This document shows positions 42,199 through 50,618 of a stretch of 64,000 bases of DNA, piece by piece. The notes beneath the pieces are model-generated. The model had not been told where the DNA came from, did not search any database, and saw nothing but the letters and a program-made list of their open reading frames with translations. The translations under genes and the position numbers were made by a program. Position 1 is the first letter of the stretch. The number at the start of each line of letters is the position of its first letter. Source of the DNA: CAYRNR01 sp964425605 (lineage in GTDB: Bacteria > Myxococcota_A > UBA796 > UBA9615 > CAYRNR01); the NCBI GenBank assembly GCA_964425605.1, contig CAYRNR010000009.1, positions 1 through 64,000 on the forward strand, written 5' to 3'.

Positions 42199-43074
42199 TC
42201 AGTCGCGGGCTTCGTCCCGGGTCCGGTCGCCCGAATTCCGTCGAGAGTCACGTGTACGAGCGCGATCCTCGCGGCCGTCCCGGTCATCTCGGTCCCGCCG
42301 GTCGTCGGCGGCCCGGGCGTCGGAGCGCCCGTTCGAGCCGTTGCCCGTGGTCACGGTCGCAGACCCCGCGTTGCCGCCTCCGTGAGCACCGCCGTGGTTG
42401 CCGGCGGACTGCCCGTGGTTCCCACCGGAGTGGCCGTTGTGATGGCCGTGGTGGCCGTTGTGATGGCCGTGGTGGCCGTCGTGACGCGGCACCGAATGGC
42501 TCGGCACGGGCGGCACGGCGCGGGCGGTGCGCTTCCAGTGGCCGGGGACCCAGGCCCAGTGGCCGCCGCGGAGGTCCCAGTGCCCCGGGACCCAGGCCCA
42601 GCCGGACTGGGCTGCGGTCCAGACGCCTGGCACCCAGTGCCACGCGCCGTTGCGGCGAGTCCAGTACCCGTCCACCCAGATGTAGTGTGGGGCCGGTCGG
42701 ATCGGGCGCACCTCGGCGCGCGCCGGTGGCGGGGCAACGGTGACGTAGACGATCTCGGGACCCGGATCGGGCTGGGGCGTCGCTGGTGTCTCCGGCTTGG
42801 CATCCACCTCGGGCTTGTTCGGAGCCGTCACCTCGGTGGGCTCGCTCGCCGTCGCGGGCGGCGTGGGCGCCGGGACGACCTGGGCCTCCTCGGTCACGAC
42901 CACCGTGACCGGCTGGGGCACCACCACGACGGCGGGCTCGGCCTTGACGATCTTGACCGTGGGCGGCGCGGCCGGGGACGGGGTTGCCCGGTTCAGGGCG
43001 CTGCACGACGCGATGCCCAGTCCCAGGAGCATCGCCGCGCTGATCCACAACATGCGTATCGAAAGCGTTCTCAT
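42199..43074 (-). CDS. WXXGXW-repeat (YXWGXW) lipoprotein with His-rich tail
   Basis: This 291-aa protein has a lipoprotein signal (LGLGIASC), a Pro/Val/Thr-rich spacer and four WXXGXW-type repeats at about residues 125-175 (YIWVDGYW, WHWVPGVW, WAWVPGHW, WAWVPGHW). The tail is rich in His, Gly and Asn (HHGHHNG units), then in Asp and Arg. WXXGXW repeat proteins are found in outer-membrane-associated lipoproteins of unknown role; the His-rich part could bind metal. GGGAGATGA precedes the ATG. It is divergent from the lipoprotein gene at 43245, with a 170-base AT-richer gap between them. Confidence 0.8.
   Translation of the reverse strand: MRTLSIRMLWISAAMLLGLGIASCSALNRATPSPAAPPTVKIVKAEPAVVVVPQPVTVVVTEEAQVVPAPTPPATASEPTEVTAPNKPEVDAKPETPATPQPDPGPEIVYVTVAPPPARAEVRPIRPAPHYIWVDGYWTRRNGAWHWVPGVWTAAQSGWAWVPGHWDLRGGHWAWVPGHWKRTARAVPPVPSHSVPRHDGHHGHHNGHHGHHNGHSGGNHGQSAGNHGGAHGGGNAGSATVTTGNGSNGRSDARAADDRRDRDDRDGREDRARTRDSRRNSGDRTRDEARD
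42431..42472 (-). repeat. 21-bp tandem repeat coding for a His/Gly/Asn heptad
   Basis: Two identical 21-base units and a partial third encode HHGHHNG in the tail of the WXXGXW lipoprotein. Confidence 0.85.
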
Positions 43075-43244
43075 CGTTCATCTCCCATTCATTGGCGCTG
43101 TCTAGGGGGACGGACGAGTGGAGGAGAGGTTTCTTCGAACCGAGCGGCGGGAGGGGTTACCGATGAGCTACCTGGCGCGAGAGAAACACTACAAAAACGA
43201 TAGATAAGCAGGTATAGAACTCGAACACGGCGAAGGATGGAGAT

Positions 43245-44108
43245 ATGACCCGTTTGTGGTGGTTGGCGTTGATGGGGCTCGTGCTGGGTCCGGCGTGCGG
43301 GGGGACCGACGACGACGACTCCGGCCCCGCGGACGACGACGACGTGACGGCCGGCGATGACGACGTGGCGGACGACGACGTGGCGGACGACGACGACTCC
43401 GCTCCTCCGGTCGAGCCCTATGTCACGGGGATCGTCCAGGACGTCACCTGCACCGAGCTCCTGCCGGGCATCCGCGTGACGATCTGTCAAGACGAGCAGC
43501 CCTGCGCGTTCACCGACACCGACGACAGCGGCCGGTTCCTGCTCGAGGGCCTCGCGGGCGGCCTCCCGGGACAGCTCCACGTGGCGGGCCACATCAACGC
43601 CGACATGGAACTCTACAGCGCGGTGGTGGGCGAGCTCGACGTCCCGGAGACCGGGTTCGTCGAGGCGCAGGCCGCGTGTCTCCCCAAGATCGAGCAGGTG
43701 ATCCCCCTCGAAGGAGGGATGCAGATCCTCGACGCGGGGGATGGCCTGAGCCTGGCCCTGGATCCCGACGAGACGATCTGGATCATGGGCGAGCCGCAGC
43801 TCGGCGCGGTCGAGGTGCCCTCCTCGGCGTGGCAATACATGCAGGTCGAGGGCGTCGAGATGCTAGGCGCGTGGGCCACGTACATGTGGGGGGCGACCAG
43901 CGAGACGCCCATCCCCGCGACGATGCCCATGCGCGGCGACATCGACTGCGACACCGACGAGGTGACCGTCTACGTGATGTCCGACGAGGTGTCGGCGCCC
44001 GTGGCGGTGGGGCAGGCCGACCTGGACTGCGATGCCCAGACGGTCTCTACCGCCGACGGGGAGGGATTGTACGAACTCACGTGGGTCTCGTTCGGGAGAC
44101 CCGAATGA
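43245..44108 (+). CDS. Asp-tethered lipoprotein with carboxypeptidase-regulatory-like domain
   Basis: The 287-aa protein has a lipoprotein signal (LVLGPAC, Cys near residue 18) and an acidic tether of about 35 residues. A beta-sandwich follows (VTCTELLPGIRVTICQDEQPCAFTDTDDSGRFLLEGLAGG), which fits the carboxypeptidase regulatory-like fold. The last 150 residues are not recognised. The AAGGATGGAG ribosome site fixes the ATG. A GATAAGC element and TATAGA lie 27-42 bases upstream, in an AT-rich patch likely to hold the promoter. It precedes the DUF2318 gene by 26 bases and is probably co-transcribed with it. Confidence 0.72.
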   Translation: MTRLWWLALMGLVLGPACGGTDDDDSGPADDDDVTAGDDDVADDDVADDDDSAPPVEPYVTGIVQDVTCTELLPGIRVTICQDEQPCAFTDTDDSGRFLLEGLAGGLPGQLHVAGHINADMELYSAVVGELDVPETGFVEAQAACLPKIEQVIPLEGGMQILDAGDGLSLALDPDETIWIMGEPQLGAVEVPSSAWQYMQVEGVEMLGAWATYMWGATSETPIPATMPMRGDIDCDTDEVTVYVMSDEVSAPVAVGQADLDCDAQTVSTADGEGLYELTWVSFGRPE

Positions 44109-44134
44109 GGGCCCATGCCCCACCGAGGAGAACG

Positions 44135-44689
44135 ATGCGAGAACTGATCCTGGGAATCCTGTCGATGGCCCTGCTGCTCATGGCCGTGCCGGGCTGCGAC
44201 ACCGAAGAAACCGGCGACGACGACGACGTGGTCGGCGACGACGACGCCGCGGACGACGACGCCGCGGACGACGACGCCGCGGACGACGACGTCGCCGATG
44301 ACGACGACGACGCGACAGCGGACGACGACGACGCGTCGGACGAGGTCATCACACACCTCGTGTCGAGCCTGACCACCGACGTGCAGTACTTCACCTACGT
44401 CACCGGCCAGGGGGTCAACGTGAGGTACTTCGCGGTCATGGGTAGCGACGGCGACCCCCACGTGGCCTTCGACGCCTGCGACCAGTGTTACCCCGCAGGC
44501 CTCGGCTACAGCCAGGCCGGCGAACAGATGGTCTGCAACAACTGCGGCAACAGCTACCCCATCAACGCCATGGGGACCAAGAACCAGGGCGGCGGCTGCT
44601 GGCCCGGCTACATCGAGCTGGAGGTGGTCGGCGACGAGATCCGCATCCTGGCCTCTGCCCTCGAGGCCGGGAGCTACTACTTCGAGTAG
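44135..44689 (+). CDS. DUF2318 (Fe-S-type Cys motif) lipoprotein with Asp-rich tether
   Basis: The 184-aa protein has a lipoprotein signal (LMAVPGC, Cys at residue 21). An acidic tether of about 45 residues includes three exact DDDAA units and a DDDVA. The DUF2318 domain has the FDACDQCYPAGLGY...MVCNNCGNSYP...GGGCWP cysteine pattern expected to bind an iron-sulfur cluster or other metal. DUF2318 proteins often accompany iron or copper transport systems, none of which is visible here. GAGGAGA precedes the ATG. A rho-independent-like terminator follows at 44695-44720. Confidence 0.85.
   Translation: MRELILGILSMALLLMAVPGCDTEETGDDDDVVGDDDAADDDAADDDAADDDVADDDDDATADDDDASDEVITHLVSSLTTDVQYFTYVTGQGVNVRYFAVMGSDGDPHVAFDACDQCYPAGLGYSQAGEQMVCNNCGNSYPINAMGTKNQGGGCWPGYIELEVVGDEIRILASALEAGSYYFE
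44237..44296 (+). repeat. 15-bp tandem repeat coding for DDDAA/DDDVA
   Basis: Three exact 15-base units and one variant encode the acidic tether of the DUF2318 lipoprotein. Confidence 0.85.
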
Positions 44690-44694
44690 TGAGC

Positions 44695-44720
44695 TCCACC
44701 CGGTCTGGTGGACTGTTTTC
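44695..44720 (+). terminator. Rho-independent-like terminator after the DUF2318 gene
   Basis: TCCACC-CGGTCT-GGTGGA forms a 6-bp stem with a 6-base loop, followed by CTGTTTTC. It starts six bases after the stop codon. Confidence 0.6.
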
Positions 44721-44829
44721 TCAGGCCGCCATGGTTCCCCCCTGTGTAGTCGGCGACCCGAAGCCAGAGGTCAGGTACAGTCTTCTATCGACGAGTCCCC
44801 GAACAGGTGACCCCGTGAGGACAAGCCCG

Positions 44830-45795
44830 ATGCTCGAACGCCGATACCTCGCCCTGTTGCCCCTGTCCGTCGCCTGCGCCTGGTGGGTGTGCCTGGGGTG
44901 CGGAGCGCAACCAGGCGCACCCGCGACCACCGAGAGCGCCGTTCAGAGCCCGGCGGAGAGTCCCACCGAGGCCCCGACAGCGAGCGAGATCCGTGCCCCG
45001 GTGGTCCGCGACATCACCGCCGAGATGAACCAGGAGCCCGCCCTGACCCTGAATCTCGAGAGCAACCTCATCCTGGGTGATCCCCACAACGAGGTGCTGC
45101 CGGTCATGCAGACGCGGCGCGAGGCCCTGGATGCGTGTCTGGTTCCGCTGGCGACGCGCGACGGAGGGGTGATCCCGGAGATGATCACCGTCACGATCTC
45201 CGCGACCGGCCGGCTGACGAAGGTGAACATCATCGGCAGCGCGGAGTCGATCGAGCAGTGCCTGTTCTCGGCGATGAAGGGGCTGGACTTCGGCGAGGGC
45301 TCGGAGCGGTGGGGCGACGTGAAGATACGAAACCCCGCGCCCGCCGCCATGACCCGCGATCGCGGCGCGGACCAGCTCACCTGGACGTTCGAGGCCGGGG
45401 GGTTCTCGTTCCAGATGACTGCGGTGCGTGCGCCGACCGAGGACGGTTTCTGGCAGCTGGAGGTCCGGGCCACGGCCACGGCCCTGGAGGAGCCGCGCGG
45501 CGTCGGCCATACCCTGCGCACCAACACCAAGCTCGTGCACTCCGACGGCTCCAGCGAGAACTCGTTCAGCCTGCAGGACTCCACGCCCGTGATCCGCTGC
45601 CTGCAGCCCGGGGAGTCGGAGAGTTTCGTGGCCACGCCGTTGGGGAACTCGGTCCTCGAGCCCGGCATGCGGTTCGAGGCGCACGCCTACCTGCTCGGCG
45701 GCGACTGCGTGGCCGGCAAGGGCCGGTGGGTGGCAGGCACCATCCACCTGGACTGGAACGAGGGGGACAGGCCGCTGCTGTACGTGACGCCCTGA
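44830..45795 (+). CDS. Lipoprotein with AgmX/PglI-like C-terminal-type domain
   Basis: The 321-aa product has a lipoprotein signal (WWVCLGC) and a Pro/Glu/Thr-rich spacer. A domain at about residues 90-160 shows ALDACLVPL, IPEMITVTISATGRLTKVNIIGSAESIEQCLF and MKGLDF. This resembles the AgmX/PglI or TonB-type C-terminal domain with its two conserved cysteines, known in myxobacterial gliding and energy-transducing proteins. The final 160 residues are a beta-rich domain I cannot name. An ATG at 44830 is preferred; a GTG at 44815 with AGGTGA upstream is an alternative. It is convergent with the cytochrome operon, nine bases apart. Confidence 0.6.
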   Translation: MLERRYLALLPLSVACAWWVCLGCGAQPGAPATTESAVQSPAESPTEAPTASEIRAPVVRDITAEMNQEPALTLNLESNLILGDPHNEVLPVMQTRREALDACLVPLATRDGGVIPEMITVTISATGRLTKVNIIGSAESIEQCLFSAMKGLDFGEGSERWGDVKIRNPAPAAMTRDRGADQLTWTFEAGGFSFQMTAVRAPTEDGFWQLEVRATATALEEPRGVGHTLRTNTKLVHSDGSSENSFSLQDSTPVIRCLQPGESESFVATPLGNSVLEPGMRFEAHAYLLGGDCVAGKGRWVAGTIHLDWNEGDRPLLYVTP

Positions 45796-45804
45796 CGGCC
45801 CGCC

Positions 45805-48396
45805 TCAGGGGCGGGTGTACACCCCGACGTCCCCGCCCAGGTCGTCCACCGAGTCGATGAGCAGCTGCAGCACGTAGTCGAAGTTGTGCGCCCAGGCGGC
45901 GGCATCTTTCTGGCTGAGCTGGTAGTTGAACGCGGCCTTCATCAGCGCGGGCGTCCAGTCGGCGTAGAGGTTGGGGTAGATGGCCTCGCCCCCCTCGCAC
46001 TGCCCCGAACCGTCGGAGTCGTTGAAGAAGTAGGGGTAGGCGTTGGCGTCGTAGCAGATGGCCTCGCCGCCGCTGGCCACCGCGGCGAGCTGGATCTCGG
46101 CGATCAGGGCGTCGGCCACGGTCGCGATCTCGTCGGCGAGGGGCTCGGCGTCGTCGCCGTCGCCGTCCCAGTCGGTGGTGTCGTCGTCCACGCGCAGCTC
46201 CTGGGCCGTCGTCGCGCCGGCGTGGCAGTCCTGGCAACCGGTGAGGTCGTGGCCGGGGTCGAAGGTGTGCTCGGTGGCGGCGGCGTCGTGGCAGTAGCCG
46301 CAGCCGGTGGCCTCGGGGTGGACGTAGCGGCCGGCATAGGACTGCCCGTCGTACTCGTAACCCACCTGGGCGTCGGAGCCCTGGTTCACGGCGGCGGCGG
46401 GCTTGTAGTGGACGTTGAGGAACGAGTACGTGCCCCCTGCGATGGCCGCGTCCACGGTCGCCTTGGACTCGCGGCCCGAGTGGCAGGTGGCGCAGAGGTT
46501 GGACGGCTCGCCGGTGTCGGTGATCTCGATGCCGCTGGGGTACAGGACCGAGTCGACCTCGACGAGCTCGGCGGGCTCGACCGCGGTGTGGCAGGTGGCG
46601 CACTCGAGGCCGTTTACGACCTCGGACTCGGCGCCCACGCCGTGGTCGAGGAAGAAGTGCAGGCCGTCTTGCCCTGCGTGGCACTTCGAGCAGTCGGCGT
46701 CCACGCTACCGGCCTCGTCGAAGTAGCGGAACGCGTAGGCCGAGCCGTGGAAGTGGCCCACGTCGTCGCGGACGGTGTCGTCGGTGTCCACGGGGACGGC
46801 GACCACACCGTTGAGATCGGTGATGGAGTCGGTCAGCAGCTGGATGACGTACTTGCCGTTGTGGGCGAAGGCGCCGGGGTCCTTGCCGGCGAACTGGTAG
46901 TTGTAGCAGGCCTGGAGCAGGCGGCCGGTCCACGAGGCGTACTGGTTGCCGTAGTCGGCCTCGGCGGTCTCGCACTCGCCCGAGCCGTCCGTGTCGACGA
47001 AGAAGTACGGGTACGCGTGATCGTCGTAGCAGATGGGGTCCTGGCCGAGGTCGACGGGGTAGGCCACGATCAGGCCCAGCAGGGTCTCCCGCAGGGTCTC
47101 GATCTCGTAGTACAGGCCCTCGGTGACGTCGCCGTCGCCGTCGTAGTCCTGGGCCGAGGACGACGCCATCCGGATGTCGTGGGTGTCCTCTACGCCGGCC
47201 ACGTCCACGTGGCACTCGGCGCACTGCTCGACGCGGACGGCCAGGGAGTGCTGGTCGTGGCAGTCGAAGCAGACGCGGTGACCGGGGGAGTGCTCGAAGC
47301 GGGTGTCGTAGGCCTCGTCGGCGTACTGGTAGCCGCCCCGCACGAGGCCGCCGTGCCAGGTGGCCCCGGCCGCGGCGTAGTGGATGTTGACGAAGCTCAG
47401 GTCCTCGTCCGGGGTGTCCATGTCGGCCAGGGCCGCGTCCTCGATGGCGGTGTCGACGGTGTCGGTGGCGGAGCGCCCCTGGTGGCACTGCATGCAGCGG
47501 GCCTCGGAACCGAACCCGGTCATCTCCACGCCCGAAGGGAAGGTCACCGAGTCCAGGGCGATGGCCGAGGCGTTGTGACACGCCTGGCACTCTATGACGG
47601 TGCCCAGCGCGGCGTCGTTGTCCACCACGCCGGCCGCGGTGCCGTCCTCGCCCAGGAAGTCGTGGAAACCCGGCGTGCTGTGGCACCTCGCGCAGTCGGC
47701 CTCGATCACGCCGTCCTCGTCCCAGTGTGTGAACGCCTCCGCCGTCGCGTCGGCGTGCGCCGAGCCCTCCCACGCCTCCTGGAACGGGGTCTCGGTCACC
47801 GGGATCGTGGTCACGACCACCGCATGCACGCCGGAGACGCCCGTGTCGTCGCCCGTGGCGGTGATGACGACCTCGCCGCCGCCCACGCCGGTGACCTCGC
47901 CGTCGTCCACCGTGGCGACGGTGTCGTCGCCAGACGTCCAGGTGTAGCCCGAGTCCTCCCCGCCCACGGTCTCGGCGACCATGGTGACGGTCTCGTCCAC
48001 GCGCACCACGAGGCTGCCCACGACCACGACGACGGGTTCGACCTCGTCGGGCAGGGCGATGACGACCACGGCGTGGTCGCCCGAGGCGCCCGTGTCGTCG
48101 CCGGTGGCCGAGACTGACGCCTCGCCCTCGGCCACGCCCGTGACCACGCCCGCCTCGTCCACGGTCGCGATGGCTTCGTTGGACGTGGTCCACTCATACG
48201 ACGCGTCCGTGCCCTCGGCTGTGGACGCAGTGAGCTCCAGGATCGCCCCTACCTCGAGGCCGTGATCGCCGGTGATGGTCACCACGGGCGTCTCCTCCTC
48301 TTCGATGGGCGGCTCCTCCTCGTCGATTTCGGTGCAGCCGGCGACCATCGTCAGTCCCATCAAAATCCAACATCCAAGATCCAAGATCCTCTTCAT
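45805..48396 (-). CDS. Decahaem cytochrome c lipoprotein with Ig-like domains
   Basis: This 863-aa protein has a lipoprotein signal (LTMVAGC) and a Glu-rich tether (EIDEEEPPIEEEE). Two Big_2-type Ig-like domains follow (about residues 40-200, each with ATVD...VTGV and VSATGDDTG). Ten CXXCH haem sites come next: CARCH, CQACH, CMQCH, CFDCH, CAECH, CSKCH, CATCH twice, CGYCH and CQDCH. They fall into two homologous halves of five, each ending with ICYD..AYPYFF..DGSG and YNYQ...K. It is probably a surface or outer-membrane electron carrier for extracellular or periplasmic electron transfer. Its ATG overlaps the stop of the five-haem gene (TGATG). Confidence 0.9.
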   Translation of the reverse strand: MKRILDLGCWILMGLTMVAGCTEIDEEEPPIEEEETPVVTITGDHGLEVGAILELTASTAEGTDASYEWTTSNEAIATVDEAGVVTGVAEGEASVSATGDDTGASGDHAVVVIALPDEVEPVVVVVGSLVVRVDETVTMVAETVGGEDSGYTWTSGDDTVATVDDGEVTGVGGGEVVITATGDDTGVSGVHAVVVTTIPVTETPFQEAWEGSAHADATAEAFTHWDEDGVIEADCARCHSTPGFHDFLGEDGTAAGVVDNDAALGTVIECQACHNASAIALDSVTFPSGVEMTGFGSEARCMQCHQGRSATDTVDTAIEDAALADMDTPDEDLSFVNIHYAAAGATWHGGLVRGGYQYADEAYDTRFEHSPGHRVCFDCHDQHSLAVRVEQCAECHVDVAGVEDTHDIRMASSSAQDYDGDGDVTEGLYYEIETLRETLLGLIVAYPVDLGQDPICYDDHAYPYFFVDTDGSGECETAEADYGNQYASWTGRLLQACYNYQFAGKDPGAFAHNGKYVIQLLTDSITDLNGVVAVPVDTDDTVRDDVGHFHGSAYAFRYFDEAGSVDADCSKCHAGQDGLHFFLDHGVGAESEVVNGLECATCHTAVEPAELVEVDSVLYPSGIEITDTGEPSNLCATCHSGRESKATVDAAIAGGTYSFLNVHYKPAAAVNQGSDAQVGYEYDGQSYAGRYVHPEATGCGYCHDAAATEHTFDPGHDLTGCQDCHAGATTAQELRVDDDTTDWDGDGDDAEPLADEIATVADALIAEIQLAAVASGGEAICYDANAYPYFFNDSDGSGQCEGGEAIYPNLYADWTPALMKAAFNYQLSQKDAAAWAHNFDYVLQLLIDSVDDLGGDVGVYTRP

Positions 48397-50618
48397 CACT
48401 GCTCCACCAGCACGTAGGTGTCCGAGACCTCGTCCAGCACCTCGTCGCCCACGTCCCAGCCGTATACGTGGGCCACCGGGGCGGCGTAGTCGCGCTTGAC
48501 CAGGGTGACCGTGACGGTCAGCTCGTCGAGGGGGGCCAGGGTCGGAAAGACATGCTGGCTCGTGGCGGTCGCCTGGGGGGCCAGGCGGTTGTCGCTGGCC
48601 ATGTCCACGGCGCGGTAGTGGGCCACGCCGCGGGTGCCCTCGCCGTCCACGAGGACCTTGGCGAAGAGCCAGCCCGGGGCGCCAGCGGCGTCGTGGTCGC
48701 CGACGAGATAGACGATGTCGCCGATGTGTAGCTCCGGGAGCCCTCCGTCCACCGATACGGTGCCGCCGGCCACGGCGCTGACCGCTCGCTCGCCGAGCAC
48801 GTGGTGGATGGGCAGGCCCTTGTCCTGGGCCGGCAGACCGTCGAAGGACCCGGTGCCCGGACCGGGATAGTCGGCCCAGTCGCCGCTGGGCCGCACGAAA
48901 CGGGCGACGCTGGCAGAGGCCGCGGCCCCCTCGTCGAAGACCAGCTGGTCTCCCGCGAGGGTGACGTCCACGCCCACCTCGCCGCGGGTCAGCCAGCCGC
49001 CCACGTCGGGGATGGCCTGGCCACCCACGGCATCGACCGGCTGGCCCTCGCCGTCGGTCGCCTCCACCCGCAGCAGGAGCTGCCGCATGGGCTCGCCCGT
49101 GGGCAGCGCGTGGCCGCCGGAGGTGTTGGTCAGCGAGACCGTGGCGTGGACCTCGGCGCCGATCCGGGTCAGGGCCAGGGAGAGGTCCATGGCCGGGGCC
49201 TCGCGCAGGTACTCGAAGTGGTGGAAGCGGACCTCGCCGGTCTCGCGGAGCCACCCCTGGTCCACCGATGGGGTCAGGCCCAGCGCGGAGATGTCGTAGG
49301 TGGAGCTCTCCTCCTCGAGCACGCCCATGTGGCACACCTGGCACGAGGCGGCCGTGCCCGCTAACGCGCTGGCCTGGAACTCGGACCAGGTCTCGTTGAT
49401 GGGCAGGCCGTCGGGCCAGCGCTGCGCGTCGACCGGCTGGTCCGGCCGCAAGCTCCCGCGCGCGTACTCGTGACAGTTCGAGCACCATCCGGGGTCGCGC
49501 ATGCCGGGCTGGTACGAGCCCTTCATGATGGCGATGGCCACGTCCGGATAGGGCCCGAAGGTGATGGGATCGAACTCCTGGCTGAACACGGTGGTCTCTT
49601 CGCTGGGCCGCTGGAGCTGGATGGCGCCGTCGCGCCCGGGGGAGGGGCCGGCCACGACCTCGCGGGTCTTGTGGCACAGGTCGCAGGTGATGCCCTCGTC
49701 GAAGCCCACGCCGGTGATCCGGGCGAGGTCGATGGAGCCGCCCGGGATCGCGTCCATGGTGGGGGTGTGGCAGTCACCGCAGCTGCCGAACCCATCGAGG
49801 GACGCGGCCTGGTCGGGGTGATCGCAGGCGGGTTGGCCCGCGCCGCCGCAGTCGTCGTGGAGGAACGGCAGGACGCCGTCACCGAGGTAGCAGCGCTGGA
49901 TCACGCCGCCTTCGACGCCGGGCTCCTGACCGTCGGCCATCCACCCGCCGCGGGTCGCGCACTCGGTGGCGTCCAGATCGGCGCCTCCCACGTACAGGTC
50001 CCAGGTGCGGGGATTGGCGGCGGAGTCGTGGTGCGGTGAGTCCAGCCACCCGTCGGCGATGGACGGGTGGCAGTGGCCGCACTCGCTGGTGTCCATGCTG
50101 TGGGAGGTCCCGCCGGGCTGGAAGTGGTAGTCGGGGTTGTCGTCATCGGGGGCCGGCAGCGCGTGAACGGCGATCTCCGTCAGACCGTCGGGCCCGTCCT
50201 GGTCGTCCAGGTCGACCCCGCCGGTCACCCAGCCGAGCCCGCCTGCGAGCAGCCAGCGGTCGGTGAGGCCGTCGTCGAGGACCTCCACCTCGGCCAGGCC
50301 GTCGGCGTCGGTGACGGCCCAGCGGTCCGGCGGCGCGCCGCCCTCCATGGCGTAGATCCCCTCCACCGGCTCGCCGTCGCGATCCACCACCCGGACCTGG
50401 GCGGTGCCGCTCCAGCGTGGAAGCGGGGCCGAGTCGTCGTCGCCGACCGCGTCATCGTCATCGACGACGTCGTCGTCGTCCGCGGGAGGCGCCGAGTCGT
50501 CGTCGCCGCCGTCGTCGCAGCCGACGGCCGGTACCAGCCACGACGCGAGGATCAGGAGCCAGAGACGTGCGCGAGGATGTCTGCGAAGGGCTCGTCGTTT
50601 CCGTGGCCTGTGTAGCAC
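48396..50618 (-). CDS. Pentahaem cytochrome c lipoprotein with Asp-rich tether
   Basis: The 740-aa protein starts with a basic N-terminus, a hydrophobic stretch and the lipobox PAVGC. An acidic tether follows (DDDSAPPADDDD and on), then a carboxypeptidase-regulatory-like beta domain (VRVVDRDGEPVEGIYA). Five CXXCH haem sites are present: CGHCH, CGDCH, CDLCH, CSNCH and CQVCH. The C-terminal half is beta-rich, with HALPTGEPMRQLLLRV, a phrase seen in other multihaem cytochromes. It is likely to pass electrons to the decahaem protein encoded immediately downstream. The GTG at 50618 is chosen because GGAGAT precedes it and no other start fits the signal peptide; it overlaps the selenoredoxin gene by 67 bases. 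Confidence 0.85.
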   Translation of the reverse strand: MLHRPRKRRALRRHPRARLWLLILASWLVPAVGCDDGGDDDSAPPADDDDVVDDDDAVGDDDSAPLPRWSGTAQVRVVDRDGEPVEGIYAMEGGAPPDRWAVTDADGLAEVEVLDDGLTDRWLLAGGLGWVTGGVDLDDQDGPDGLTEIAVHALPAPDDDNPDYHFQPGGTSHSMDTSECGHCHPSIADGWLDSPHHDSAANPRTWDLYVGGADLDATECATRGGWMADGQEPGVEGGVIQRCYLGDGVLPFLHDDCGGAGQPACDHPDQAASLDGFGSCGDCHTPTMDAIPGGSIDLARITGVGFDEGITCDLCHKTREVVAGPSPGRDGAIQLQRPSEETTVFSQEFDPITFGPYPDVAIAIMKGSYQPGMRDPGWCSNCHEYARGSLRPDQPVDAQRWPDGLPINETWSEFQASALAGTAASCQVCHMGVLEEESSTYDISALGLTPSVDQGWLRETGEVRFHHFEYLREAPAMDLSLALTRIGAEVHATVSLTNTSGGHALPTGEPMRQLLLRVEATDGEGQPVDAVGGQAIPDVGGWLTRGEVGVDVTLAGDQLVFDEGAAASASVARFVRPSGDWADYPGPGTGSFDGLPAQDKGLPIHHVLGERAVSAVAGGTVSVDGGLPELHIGDIVYLVGDHDAAGAPGWLFAKVLVDGEGTRGVAHYRAVDMASDNRLAPQATATSQHVFPTLAPLDELTVTVTLVKRDYAAPVAHVYGWDVGDEVLDEVSDTYVLVEQ

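Noticed and set aside
39579..42743. Long plus-strand open frame opposite the phosphodiesterase gene
   Set aside because: It is antisense shadow; the minus-strand gene has a signal peptide, Asp-box repeats and a CTERM tail.
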